From the NCBI GenBank assembly GCA_025350045.1, contig JANXYM010000002.1:1-64000 (forward strand): DNA of 64,000 nt. The letters run 5' to 3'. Both the position numbers and the translations under genes were made by a program. Numbering within the stretch: position 1 is the first letter of the stretch; each line of letters begins with the position of its first letter. Positions 38,975-48,510 of the stretch are shown here, piece after piece. Below the pieces are notes generated by a model, which made no database searches, had not been told where the DNA came from, and was given only the letters and a program-made list of their open reading frames with translations. Source of the stretch: Methanomicrobiales archaeon (lineage in GTDB: Archaea; Halobacteriota; Methanomicrobia; Methanomicrobiales; Methanospirillaceae).

Positions 38975-41001
38975 ACCAGGGGTTTCATTTTCAGGGCCGG
39001 GTGTTGTACCGTGTTGAGATAGACCATGAGGTCTTCAATTGTTGCTGCGCTGGTCTCATCGGCTATCTTGTCAAACAAATCGGGCATGTTCCTGTCGGCA
39101 AGTATTTTCACCAGACGGGGCTTGAGTTCTTCTTTAAGTTGTGCGGGCATCCAGACAAGGCGTCCGATTCCTCCGTCGCCCTGTAAGAAACGATCTGAGA
39201 GGATATACCCCTTTGAAATCCCTGCAAACCCCGGGGTCTGTGCACCGCCCCCGATTGTGCCGGCAAGGGTGGAGAAAGACATGCCCGAAGGCGTAAGCCC
39301 TTTGAACTCGCGGTTCACAATCATAATTCCGTTCACCTCGGGAAGCATCAGGGCAATACATTCAAAACACCCGCAACAGGTCATCGGGTACTCCATGACA
39401 CTGTAGAGTGAGCACCGGTCAACTTCTCCATGGCTGGCTTTCTTGACGAAACGGTTGACTCCTTCAAATTCACCGTTCCGGGCATTGATCACCGGTCCTT
39501 TTTCTATTGGCTGGTTTGCACCGGCAGGTGACATCTCATATGCAATCTTGCCATCCAGCCAGCTGATCGCGCCACAGAGGGCCGGACGCTCAGGAGTGAT
39601 CACACAGACGTGGTTCGGTGCAAATGTCTGGCAGAGCGTGCAGGAATAATACGTATTTACATCATTGTCACGCATGCCCCTGATGCGTGCGTCCCGCTCT
39701 TCATACACACGTTCGGCTTCTTTCCTCGCTGCCAGTACTTTTTCCCCGTCAGTGATGAGGGTAACCGATACGGCATCCAGCAACTGGGGAAAATCCATGC
39801 GAAACTTGCTTGCGAGCAGTTTGCCGATATGTTCGATCTTCACACCTTTTGCCACGGCTTCTTTCGATAACCGGACCCAGATGAGATCCCGTTGGGCAAC
39901 ATGCCACGATCCCTCTCCGTAATTGACAAAATTATGAATTCTTCGCTCGAGTACCGGCTCATAATCTTTCTTCATGGTTTTGCCAGCCACTTCAATGATG
40001 ATGGCCAGCGGGTTGGCAGAACCCTCTGTCATGGAATCGATTTCGGGACCAATGACCGTCACCTGCCCGTCTTTGATCTCCCCGGCATTTTTCATCCGCA
40101 GCAGTTCAAATGCAGGTGACCTGCCCCCTCCAAACTCCACGTACATCTCTTCTTTACGGATGCTTTTTCCTTCAAAAGCAGGAGAGCAGCCCATGGGTAT
40201 AGGAATTGCGGTCACCGTGACGCGGATACCTTTCAACTCCATGCCGGTCCGGACAATATCTTCCGGTGTCGCCGTTATCCACGCTCCTCCGGAATATTCT
40301 CCCAGTGTCAGGATGGGAAAACCGAGCACCCGCATACCATCGACAAGCGCGATCTCTTCTTCAGAAAGTCCGGGAAGTGCAATAACAATGGCTTTTGCCC
40401 GTTCTGCTGCATAGGTTAAAAGACGGTGCATATCTCCGGGAGTGACTCCCCCGAACATCATGGCTACACGTGCAATAATATCGACAAAGTGCACACCGTG
40501 CAGGGCATCAGAACCCAGCGGGATGAGGCGATAATCAAGACCGAGTTTCACCCCGGCAGAGGATAATGACGGTACAACCGGCCCGGCAAGGAAGGTGAGC
40601 ATATATTTTTCCTGGAGTTCGCGGCAGATCGCTGCCGCAGTACCGTCACTCTGTGGGGTGCCGACAATAAGGGCCAGACCAAGGATACTGCCGTCAACCA
40701 GGGAATACCCGAGTTTTCTTATGACCGTATCGGCAATAAAACCGGTATATGGCAGAACTTTCTTTCCGTCCTGTGCCGTTTTTTTTGCAAGAATTATTTC
40801 AGAGGCAACCAGGGAATTATCCTGTGTCCGGGAAAACACGTCCAGCGATGCCGTACGGTCGTGTACCGCTATACCCGTCAGGGCATAGGAAATGGGGAGG
40901 TGATAGGCAGTATCTTCATAAGAAAAGGTTCCCTGAATCGTCGCCATTGCGGATTTCAGAGAGTCCTTTCCCTTTTTTAGTGCCAACTCAACGTCGGTCA
41001 T
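38971..41001 (-). CDS. acsB: acetyl-CoA synthase, full-length bacterial type
   Basis: 676 aa including N-terminal CODH-interaction-type domain; A-cluster ligand motifs YYSCTLCQTFAPNHVCVITPERPALCGAISW and CCGCFEC. Confidence 0.93.
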   Translation of the reverse strand: MTDVELALKKGKDSLKSAMATIQGTFSYEDTAYHLPISYALTGIAVHDRTASLDVFSRTQDNSLVASEIILAKKTAQDGKKVLPYTGFIADTVIRKLGYSLVDGSILGLALIVGTPQSDGTAAAICRELQEKYMLTFLAGPVVPSLSSAGVKLGLDYRLIPLGSDALHGVHFVDIIARVAMMFGGVTPGDMHRLLTYAAERAKAIVIALPGLSEEEIALVDGMRVLGFPILTLGEYSGGAWITATPEDIVRTGMELKGIRVTVTAIPIPMGCSPAFEGKSIRKEEMYVEFGGGRSPAFELLRMKNAGEIKDGQVTVIGPEIDSMTEGSANPLAIIIEVAGKTMKKDYEPVLERRIHNFVNYGEGSWHVAQRDLIWVRLSKEAVAKGVKIEHIGKLLASKFRMDFPQLLDAVSVTLITDGEKVLAARKEAERVYEERDARIRGMRDNDVNTYYSCTLCQTFAPNHVCVITPERPALCGAISWLDGKIAYEMSPAGANQPIEKGPVINARNGEFEGVNRFVKKASHGEVDRCSLYSVMEYPMTCCGCFECIALMLPEVNGIMIVNREFKGLTPSGMSFSTLAGTIGGGAQTPGFAGISKGYILSDRFLQGDGGIGRLVWMPAQLKEELKPRLVKILADRNMPDLFDKIADETSAATIEDLMVYLNTVQHPALKMKPLV

Positions 41002-41120
41002 TGTCAGATTTCCTCTGATACAAAGTTCCCCGGTAAAACAGATATAGTTTCGTTATACGGTAACTAAAAAAAATCAGGAAACAATTGATTGTTGATGACA
41101 AAAATATATATCCCTTTTAA

Positions 41121-42239
41121 ATGATATTCTCTTTAACGAGAGGTCAGAAAATGAAAATCATGCGAATTAACCGGATTTTTTCGGTTCTTGTGCTGCTGAT
41201 TACAGCAATTTGTATTGTTCAGCCGGTGCTGGGTGACAACGGGATCGTCACTATTGCTTACCGGGGGGCCGGGGGAAGCTATATCGGGGATACCGTGATC
41301 TTTGATGGTAAAAACACGGTTGGGAATGTTACCTATATCCGGGTTACCGGTCCGGGTCTTCCTCCGGAAGGAGTACCGGTATATGACCTTAATGGAGATC
41401 CCGGATCAGGAAATTCCATTGAAGTGAAACCTGATGGTACCTGGAAACTTGCATGGTATACCTCGACAATCAAAGGTGTAGAAAAGATGCAGACAGCCCG
41501 GTATTATTTCACGGCTGCAGATCTCGCTCACCCTGAAATATCCTCCACAACCTCCGTAGTTATGAAAAAAGCAGAATTTTACGCGGTTATTTCACCGAAC
41601 CCAGCGACCACCGGGGATTATGTTTCGATAACCGGTTCTTCGGAACGGGGAGTATCGTATGTACTGATTGAGGTATCGGACAATACCGGTAAGATACTGC
41701 GTACCTACACATCTCCGGTCAGTGCATCCGGCTATTTCAATTATGGTTTCCATGTGGATATGCAACCGGGACTCTATTATACCTCCGTGAGCAATCCCTC
41801 AATAAAAACTCCCCTCCAGATAATACTGACAATAGTTCCTCCCCAAAAAAATGCAACGGGAGAGACCGCTGTGCTGATACCGACTTTCCTTCAGCCCGTT
41901 ACTACCCCCACGGGAGACTCCCCCGTTGCTACTGCAGGTAGTGGGACATTATCCATTGCATCAATACCGGCAGGTGCCTCAGTGTATGTCGATAATGTGA
42001 TGTTGGGAAAATCACCGGTAGATCTGAGCAATCTGAATTATGGAAGCCACCAGATTGAGATAAAATCCCCCGGATACCAGACCTATACTGTCCAGGTAAC
42101 CGTCAGGGAAGGAGCACCGGTGACCGTATCTCCGGTCCTGCTTAAAAATCCCTCTTCGATCCCCCTTTCACCTTTTACCGTGCTTATCGGGCTTATCATC
42201 TCCTGTGTACTAGCCATTGCCTGGCGTAAAAGAGGGTAA
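41121..42239 (+). CDS. secreted/anchored PEGA-domain protein
   Basis: signal-like MKIMRINRIFSVLVLLITAICIVQPVLG (start likely 41151); PEGA SIPAGASVYVDNVMLGKSPVDLSNLNYGSHQIEIKSPGYQTYT; C-terminal TM plus KRG. Confidence 0.8.
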   Translation: MIFSLTRGQKMKIMRINRIFSVLVLLITAICIVQPVLGDNGIVTIAYRGAGGSYIGDTVIFDGKNTVGNVTYIRVTGPGLPPEGVPVYDLNGDPGSGNSIEVKPDGTWKLAWYTSTIKGVEKMQTARYYFTAADLAHPEISSTTSVVMKKAEFYAVISPNPATTGDYVSITGSSERGVSYVLIEVSDNTGKILRTYTSPVSASGYFNYGFHVDMQPGLYYTSVSNPSIKTPLQIILTIVPPQKNATGETAVLIPTFLQPVTTPTGDSPVATAGSGTLSIASIPAGASVYVDNVMLGKSPVDLSNLNYGSHQIEIKSPGYQTYTVQVTVREGAPVTVSPVLLKNPSSIPLSPFTVLIGLIISCVLAIAWRKRG

Positions 42240-42359
42240 AAACCAATAATCCCTCACTTAATTTCCCCCCAGTCCGGTATTTTTTCTTGGCCGGATATTT
42301 CCCCCATACCTTATATCGATACAAACTCCTATCAGTTGAGAGATAAGTGGTGAATATCT

Positions 42360-43862
42360 GTGACGAAATTCTCTTTTATCGCTCACATGCCCGATACCCC
42401 GGGATCGCTGCACCGGGCTGCTGAAATTATCAAAAAATATGACGGCAACATCAACCGTATCCAGTTTGATCGCCGCATTGATTCCGGGACGGTCTTTTAT
42501 GAAGTAACTGCTTCAGAAACATCTTACGCCAGGATCACGCAGGATCTCGAGCAGATCGGGTACCTCCAGAGCTCGATAAATCCCATGAGTTTCTTAAAAT
42601 TCTGCGTTTACCTGCCCCACCGCCCGGGTGCACTGTATGAATTCCTGGGATTAACGACATTGGCCGGTGCAAATATCTCGTTTCTGGATTTCGATGATAA
42701 GGGAAGGCATCCTGATCGTCTGACCGTAAGCCTGAATCTGGAACAGGGTGCTGTTGTTGATCGTTTGCTGAACCAGCTGAAATCCCTGTACCGCATGGAG
42801 ATCATAGAATACGATACTACCGGGAAAAAACTGGATGATACGGTCTTTTACGTCCGGTACGCCCAGGCAATCCGGGACCTTATCGGGAAATCCGAGGATG
42901 CATTCCTGCTTTCATTTCTCGCTGACACCAATCGCATGGCTCAGGAACTGATGGACCGGGGGTGCGATCCCAAACAGGTTTTTGAAAGTGTTCTTAAAAC
43001 AGGTCAGACCTTAAAGGCCACTACCGGTAACCATTTTTATGCCGATGTCCAGAAATTCCGGATACATGATAATATTCTTTTATTTTGTTTCCAGGTCCCC
43101 TGTGGGGGAAATATCTTCCTCGTGAAGTCTGATGAAAAATACCTGATGATTGATACCGGGTACGGTATTTACCATGCAGATGTGATGGCCATGCTTTCAC
43201 GATACGGGGTGATTGATATCAGGAAGATCACCCGTATTGTTGTCACGCATGCCGACGCGGATCACTGCGGAGCTGCCGGCTTTTTTGCATCCCCGGTGCT
43301 TATGCACCCTAGTACGCTTGAGATCATCCGGACAAATAACCGGGCCTATGGATCCCGAAGCGATCATTCAAGCCTGGATGAATTCTATACAAAAATGATC
43401 AATCTTTTCTCACGATTCACCATACCTGAAGCGGTCGATTGTATTTCTGAATCAACCGGAATTTCCCGGGGTATATTCCCGGTTATCGGTAAGGTATCCA
43501 TGGGAGATATCGAATTTGATGTACTTGACGGATTAAGCGGGCATACTGCCGGCCAGGTGTTTCTGTATTCCCGGACATATGGTTTATTATTTGCCGCAGA
43601 CAGTGTGATCAATTTTGCCAGTCTCTCAAAAGAGCGTGCGGAGTATAGCTCTCTTGCTGCATTCCTCGTCACATCCGTAAATGTTGATAGCGACAGCGCA
43701 AAGAAGGAACGCAAAGGTCTGCTTGAACTGGCGCAGGAGACCGATAATGAACTGAGTCTCTCCGGGAGACGTTGCCTTATCTGCGGGGGACATGGCGCAG
43801 TGTCGGTACTTGAGAACGGGAAACTTGTGGCATCGGGAGAGACAGAGCGTTACGTGCCGTAA
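42360..43862 (+). CDS. two ACT-like domains fused to MBL-fold metallohydrolase
   Basis: GTG start; FIAHMPDTPGSLHRAAEII and VYLPHRPGALYEFLGLTTLAGANI ACT-like; VVTHADADHCGAAGFF, GLSGHTAGQVFLYS MBL motifs. Confidence 0.8.
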   Translation: MTKFSFIAHMPDTPGSLHRAAEIIKKYDGNINRIQFDRRIDSGTVFYEVTASETSYARITQDLEQIGYLQSSINPMSFLKFCVYLPHRPGALYEFLGLTTLAGANISFLDFDDKGRHPDRLTVSLNLEQGAVVDRLLNQLKSLYRMEIIEYDTTGKKLDDTVFYVRYAQAIRDLIGKSEDAFLLSFLADTNRMAQELMDRGCDPKQVFESVLKTGQTLKATTGNHFYADVQKFRIHDNILLFCFQVPCGGNIFLVKSDEKYLMIDTGYGIYHADVMAMLSRYGVIDIRKITRIVVTHADADHCGAAGFFASPVLMHPSTLEIIRTNNRAYGSRSDHSSLDEFYTKMINLFSRFTIPEAVDCISESTGISRGIFPVIGKVSMGDIEFDVLDGLSGHTAGQVFLYSRTYGLLFAADSVINFASLSKERAEYSSLAAFLVTSVNVDSDSAKKERKGLLELAQETDNELSLSGRRCLICGGHGAVSVLENGKLVASGETERYVP

Positions 43863-44227
43863 AAACGTAATTTTTTTATGTTCGTCAGATATTTATCAAT
43901 AATTTCGGATTTTTAAGAACCAGCAATGAGTCAGATAACGAATGACGTTATGTTAAGGCTGGCACAGAATCTTGTCCTTGTGGCAGGAACGTGTAATGAT
44001 TTTTCACGGGTTGGATTAAGCAACGGGTTCCCGTTTTTTTTATCTGGAACGGAATCTCCAATAAAAAAAAGTGATTACTCCCGAAATAATTGAATCTGGA
44101 GGAGAAGATCCCCGGCCATTTCATTCCAGAAAATTCTGTTATCCACAAATGCTGATTCAAGGACGCTTTAGAGATCTTCTGCGAAATTCTCATCTACTAT
44201 GCAATTACATCTTGTGTGGGAAACTTA

Positions 44228-44827
44228 ATGGAGAGCCACAGGGTACAGGAAATGATGCGGCTGATGGCATCAAAGATCCGCACCATTGCAAACAATATTT
44301 CGGATGAAGATGTAGGAAAGTTCATTGCCGAACTGTTAAAGGCCAGGCGCATTTATGTGATTGGTGCAGGACGGTCAGGCCTTGTGGCAAAAGCCTTCGC
44401 CATGCGCCTCATGCATCTCGGGCTCCAGGCATACGTTGTCGGTGAGACCATAACGCCGGCACTGAACAAGGGAGACCTGATGGTCATCTTTTCCGGTTCC
44501 GGCAGGACAAAGACTGTGGCCGATCTCGCGGAAACAGCAAAAGAGATTGGCGGAAGAATCTGTCTCATTTCATCGAATGCCGATTCACGTATCGGCAAGA
44601 TTGCAGACTGTATAGTCATCATTGAGCATCACCGGGATTCTGTGGAAGATGATGCCGTGGAATTCGAGATCCGCCAGATGATGGGGGAGCACAAATCGTT
44701 TGCCCCGTTAGGAACATTGTTCGAGACGGTATCCATGATCTTTTCCGATGCCGTGGTCTCACGCCTCATGGAGATCACCAAGACTGATGAGAGTGCGCTC
44801 AAGAACCGCCATACCAATATCGAATAG
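44228..44827 (+). CDS. SIS-domain 6-phospho-3-hexuloisomerase
   Basis: RRIYVIGAGRSGLVAKAFAMRLMHLGLQAYVVGETITPALNKGDLMVIFSGSGRTKTV. Confidence 0.85.
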   Translation: MESHRVQEMMRLMASKIRTIANNISDEDVGKFIAELLKARRIYVIGAGRSGLVAKAFAMRLMHLGLQAYVVGETITPALNKGDLMVIFSGSGRTKTVADLAETAKEIGGRICLISSNADSRIGKIADCIVIIEHHRDSVEDDAVEFEIRQMMGEHKSFAPLGTLFETVSMIFSDAVVSRLMEITKTDESALKNRHTNIE

Positions 44828-44836
44828 GAGAGAACG

Positions 44837-45943
44837 ATGAGCCTGAAATTTGCAGATCGGGTAAAAGATATTGAGATCTCGGGAATCCGACGCTTGTTTG
44901 AAGCAGCAGGTCCCGACTCCATCAACCTCGGACTCGGACAGCCCGATTTTGATACTCCGCAGCATATCAAGGATGCAGCAATACGCGCCATACAGGACGG
45001 AAAGACCGGGTATACCGGCAACAATGGAATCCCTGAGCTTCGCCGTGCTATCAGTGCGAAATTCAAAACCGAGAATCAGCTTTCCTATACACCGGAACAG
45101 ATCATAGTCACTGCCGGTGCCAGTGAAGCGCTCCATATCGTGATGCAGGCAATGGCCGGCAATGGCGACATCGTGCTCTGCCCGGATCCGGGATTTGTGT
45201 CCTATGCATCTCTCGCGATCCTGGCCGGGGCAACTCCGGTAGGTGTCCCGCTCACCAAAAATTTGCATATCGATGTGGAAAAGGCCAAGGAGCTGATGGA
45301 CGGGGCAAAACTTTTTGTCATAAACTCCCCGGGTAACCCGACAGGGGCAGTCGAAAGCAAGGAATCCATCAAAGCGCTTGTTGAATATGCGGATGATGCG
45401 GGTGTCACCATCATCTCGGATGAAGTGTACGAGCATTTCATTTACGGCAAGAAACACTGGAGTGCTGCCCAGTTTGGGGATAACGTAGTCACCATCAATG
45501 CGACCAGCAAGACCTATGCAATGACCGGCTGGCGTCTCGGCTATCTGGCGGCCTCGCCCGAGATCATCGGCCAGACCATCAAGGTGCACCAGTACTGCCA
45601 GGCCTGTGCCACATCCATCTCCCAGTATGCAGCAGTGGCGGCATATGAAGGTGACCAGCGTCCTGTTTTGGTTATGCGCGATGAATACCAGGCACGGCGT
45701 GATCTTTTCTGCAAGGGTTTGTCTGCGCTGGGTCTGGACTTCCCGCTTCCCGAAGGCGCATTCTATGCCTTTGTGCCGATGAAACCAGCACTTACCCAGA
45801 AGATCATCGATGCCGGGGTTGTTATTGTCCCGGGTTCTGCATTTGGGGTTAACAGGCAAGAATATGCCCGCATGAGTTATGCCACCTCGCGGGAGATGCT
45901 GGGGCGTGCCCTTGATAGGATCAAAAAGGCAACAGGTGAATAA
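44837..45943 (+). CDS. pyridoxal phosphate-dependent aminotransferase class I/II
   Basis: INLGLGQPDFDTPQHIKDAA, INSPGNPTGAVESKE, NATSKTYAMTGWRLGY. Confidence 0.92.
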   Translation: MSLKFADRVKDIEISGIRRLFEAAGPDSINLGLGQPDFDTPQHIKDAAIRAIQDGKTGYTGNNGIPELRRAISAKFKTENQLSYTPEQIIVTAGASEALHIVMQAMAGNGDIVLCPDPGFVSYASLAILAGATPVGVPLTKNLHIDVEKAKELMDGAKLFVINSPGNPTGAVESKESIKALVEYADDAGVTIISDEVYEHFIYGKKHWSAAQFGDNVVTINATSKTYAMTGWRLGYLAASPEIIGQTIKVHQYCQACATSISQYAAVAAYEGDQRPVLVMRDEYQARRDLFCKGLSALGLDFPLPEGAFYAFVPMKPALTQKIIDAGVVIVPGSAFGVNRQEYARMSYATSREMLGRALDRIKKATGE

Positions 45944-45944
45944 C

Positions 45945-46982
45945 ATGGTCAAAGAACTTTTACGCAAATTATCCAATGCCCACGGTGTTTCGGGCAGTGA
46001 AGGCAACGTTTATGCGCTCATCAAGAAAGAGCTCAAAGGGCATGTCGATGAGATCCGCGAGGATCCGATGGGCAACCTGATTGCGGTCAAGCATGGCAAC
46101 AAGTTCAAGGTGATGCTGGCAGCCCATATGGACGAGATTGGGCTCATGGTGAAGTACGTGGAGGAGAAGGGTTTCATCCGGTTCGTTGCTCTCGGCGGCT
46201 GGTATGGTCCAACGCTCTACAATCAGCGCGTAATTCTTCACGGGGCAAACGGCCCTGTTGTCGGTGTTATTGGCGGCAAACCCCCGCACATGATGGATGA
46301 CGAAGAGCGCAAGAAGGGAGTCAAAGTTGACGATCTCTTCATCGATATAGGCGCCACCAATCCCGATGAAGTCGATTATCTCGGTGTTGAAATTGGCACA
46401 CCGGTCACGATCGACCGCGAATTCTGCGAGCTGGCGAACTCCCGGGTTACCGGAAAGGCGTTTGACAACCGGGCCGGTGTTGCGATGCTGATAAAAACCC
46501 TAAAAGAGACCGATTCCCCGCTCACGATCTTCGGTGTCTTTACCGTACAGGAAGAAGTGGGCCTGAAAGGCGCACGCACCAGTGCCTATTCCCTCGATCC
46601 CGACTGTGCGATCGCCACCGATGTCACCATACCCGGCGATCACCCGGGCATCGAGATGAAGGATGCACCTGTCCTGATGGGCAAGGGTCCGGTCATCACG
46701 ATTGTTGACAGCAGCGGCAGGGGACTTATTGCCAACCGCAAGGTTGTCAGATGGCTCAAGGAAGCAGCGGACTCAAACTCGATTCCCGTGCAGATGGAAG
46801 TGGGCAGCGGCGGGACTACGGACGCAACTGCGATTCACCTGACCAAGGGAGGTATCCCGAGCACAACGATGAGTATCCCCTCGCGGTATATCCATTCACC
46901 GGTGGAAGTACTCGACTGCAATGATATTGAAGCCGGTGTGAAAATACTGGTTGCAGCACTGAAAAAGAAGCCGGTGTTGTAA
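45945..46982 (+). CDS. M42 family metallopeptidase (glutamyl aminopeptidase/endoglucanase-like)
   Basis: LLRKLSNAHGVSGSEGNVYALIKKEL, MLAAHMDEIGLMVKYV, FTVQEEVGLKGARTSAY; start reset to 45945. Confidence 0.92.
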   Translation: MVKELLRKLSNAHGVSGSEGNVYALIKKELKGHVDEIREDPMGNLIAVKHGNKFKVMLAAHMDEIGLMVKYVEEKGFIRFVALGGWYGPTLYNQRVILHGANGPVVGVIGGKPPHMMDDEERKKGVKVDDLFIDIGATNPDEVDYLGVEIGTPVTIDREFCELANSRVTGKAFDNRAGVAMLIKTLKETDSPLTIFGVFTVQEEVGLKGARTSAYSLDPDCAIATDVTIPGDHPGIEMKDAPVLMGKGPVITIVDSSGRGLIANRKVVRWLKEAADSNSIPVQMEVGSGGTTDATAIHLTKGGIPSTTMSIPSRYIHSPVEVLDCNDIEAGVKILVAALKKKPVL

Positions 46983-47098
46983 TTTTTTGTTCTTTTTTTA
47001 CATTTTTTTGAAAAATTTAAGACATAAAGGTTTACGGTAGTATTTTGACCCTCCTGATATTTTCCCGGAGACAAAGAACGTTCCATTCTGCCATGGTC

Positions 47099-47197
47099 GT
47101 TCCGGCACAGGGTGATAATGCTCAATTACGTTCCGGCAAACTATTTCCGGGTGAATATTGGACCAGCGACCGGAACGTACGCACCCTGTGCCGTAAC
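47099..47197. other. nested inverted repeat / putative structured intergenic element
   Basis: 16-bp arms GTTCCGGCACAGGGTG / CACCCTGTGCCGTAAC (1 mismatch) enclosing perfect TACGTTCCGG / CCGGAACGTA. Confidence 0.6.
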
Positions 47198-47289
47198 TTC
47201 TGAAAATACCAAAATGCTTTTTTTATTCGTTTTTAACAAGATTTTAAAAAAAATCTACGCTCCCTGTGACGTCTAAAACAAAAAAAACA

Positions 47290-47361
47290 CGCCTCGGCCG
47301 GGACTTGAACCCGGGTCAAAAGCTCCGGAGGCTTCTAGGATGTCCGCTACCCTACCGAGGC
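47290..47361 (-). tRNA. tRNA-Arg(CCG)
   Basis: acceptor GCCTCGG/CCGAGGC, anticodon loop CTCCGGA, T arm CCGGG-TTCAAGT-CCCGG. Confidence 0.92.
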
Positions 47362-47422
47362 ACTAATTTACCTACTTAATCTCACCGCCACCCATATAAA
47401 TGCGAAGGATGGTTGGGAGGAA

Positions 47423-48451
47423 TCAGACTTTTTTTGTGTGATACATATGCCAGATCCTGCAGGCACCTTCATGGCTGACCATGCAGGGACCGACAGGATT
47501 TCTCGGCGTGCAGACCTTGGCGTAGAGCTTGCAGTCTTCCGGCGTTGCTATCCCACGCAGCACCTTGTCGCAGACGCAGGCAGAGTGTTTGCTGATGTGT
47601 TTGAAGACAATATCGAATTTCTTTTGTGCATCGTACTGTTCGAATTCATTTTTAAGCCTGAGCCCGGAACCGGGAATTACCGGGAACCCCCGCCATTCCA
47701 CGTCAGAAATCTCAAAGACTTCATACATCACTTTTTTGGCTTTTACATTGCCCTCGCGTGACACCGCTCTCGGGTATGCATTGTCGACCCTGTGCGTCCC
47801 CTCTTTTACCTGTTTTACCAGCATGAGCAGCCCGAGCAGGATATCTTCCGGTTCAAAACCGGCAACCACCTGGGGTACCGGAAACTGCTCGTAATCTTCG
47901 TATCCCATGATGGTGCAGACATGTCCCGGAAGCATGAACCCCTGCAATTTTGCTTCGCCCTGTTCCAGCAGCCATTTCATGGCAGGAGGAACAATGCGAT
48001 GGCAGGAAAGTATGGAGAAATTTTTCGGAGGCCGTACGAGTATGGTTGCTGCAACCGTGGGTGCAGTCGTCTCAAATCCCACAGAGATAAATACCACATC
48101 TTTATCTGTTTTCTGTGCAATCTCCACTGCTTTATGGACCCCCTGGACCACCCGGACATCCCCTCCGCAGGACTCCAGTGAGCCCCTGGTTCCGGGAACC
48201 CGGAGAAGATCTCCATAAGTAGCGATGATGCAGTCCTTGTCAACAAGGTCGAGCGCCGCATCGATCTCACCCTGCGGGGTAATACAGACCGGGCATCCCG
48301 GGCCCATCACGATCTTCAATTGTTCGGGCAGGATACTGCGCAGACCGGACCGGGCAATCGATGCTTCATGAGTACCGCAGATATGCATGAAGGTCATATC
48401 CTGGTCTACTAACTCTGCAAGTGTCTTTGCGATATCAGTCCCCGTTGCCAT
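47423..48451 (-). CDS. hypD: hydrogenase maturation protein HypD
   Basis: FMHICGTHEASIARSGLRSILPEQLKIVMGPGCPVCITPQGEIDAAL. Confidence 0.96.
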   Translation of the reverse strand: MATGTDIAKTLAELVDQDMTFMHICGTHEASIARSGLRSILPEQLKIVMGPGCPVCITPQGEIDAALDLVDKDCIIATYGDLLRVPGTRGSLESCGGDVRVVQGVHKAVEIAQKTDKDVVFISVGFETTAPTVAATILVRPPKNFSILSCHRIVPPAMKWLLEQGEAKLQGFMLPGHVCTIMGYEDYEQFPVPQVVAGFEPEDILLGLLMLVKQVKEGTHRVDNAYPRAVSREGNVKAKKVMYEVFEISDVEWRGFPVIPGSGLRLKNEFEQYDAQKKFDIVFKHISKHSACVCDKVLRGIATPEDCKLYAKVCTPRNPVGPCMVSHEGACRIWHMYHTKKV

Positions 48452-48510
48452 GTAATCTCATAATTATTTACCTTGAGTCACATAAGACTACGTACAAGGA
48501 GGCGTGAAGT

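Noticed and set aside
41121-42239. Archaeosortase (PGF-CTERM) tail on the PEGA protein
   Set aside because: A C-terminal TM plus KRG is present, but no PGF motif was seen, so sorting-signal assignment is not supported.
44759-46006. 415-aa minus-strand ORF opposite the aminotransferase
   Set aside because: Long but antisense to a strongly supported PLP enzyme; Cys/His/Arg-rich shadow composition.
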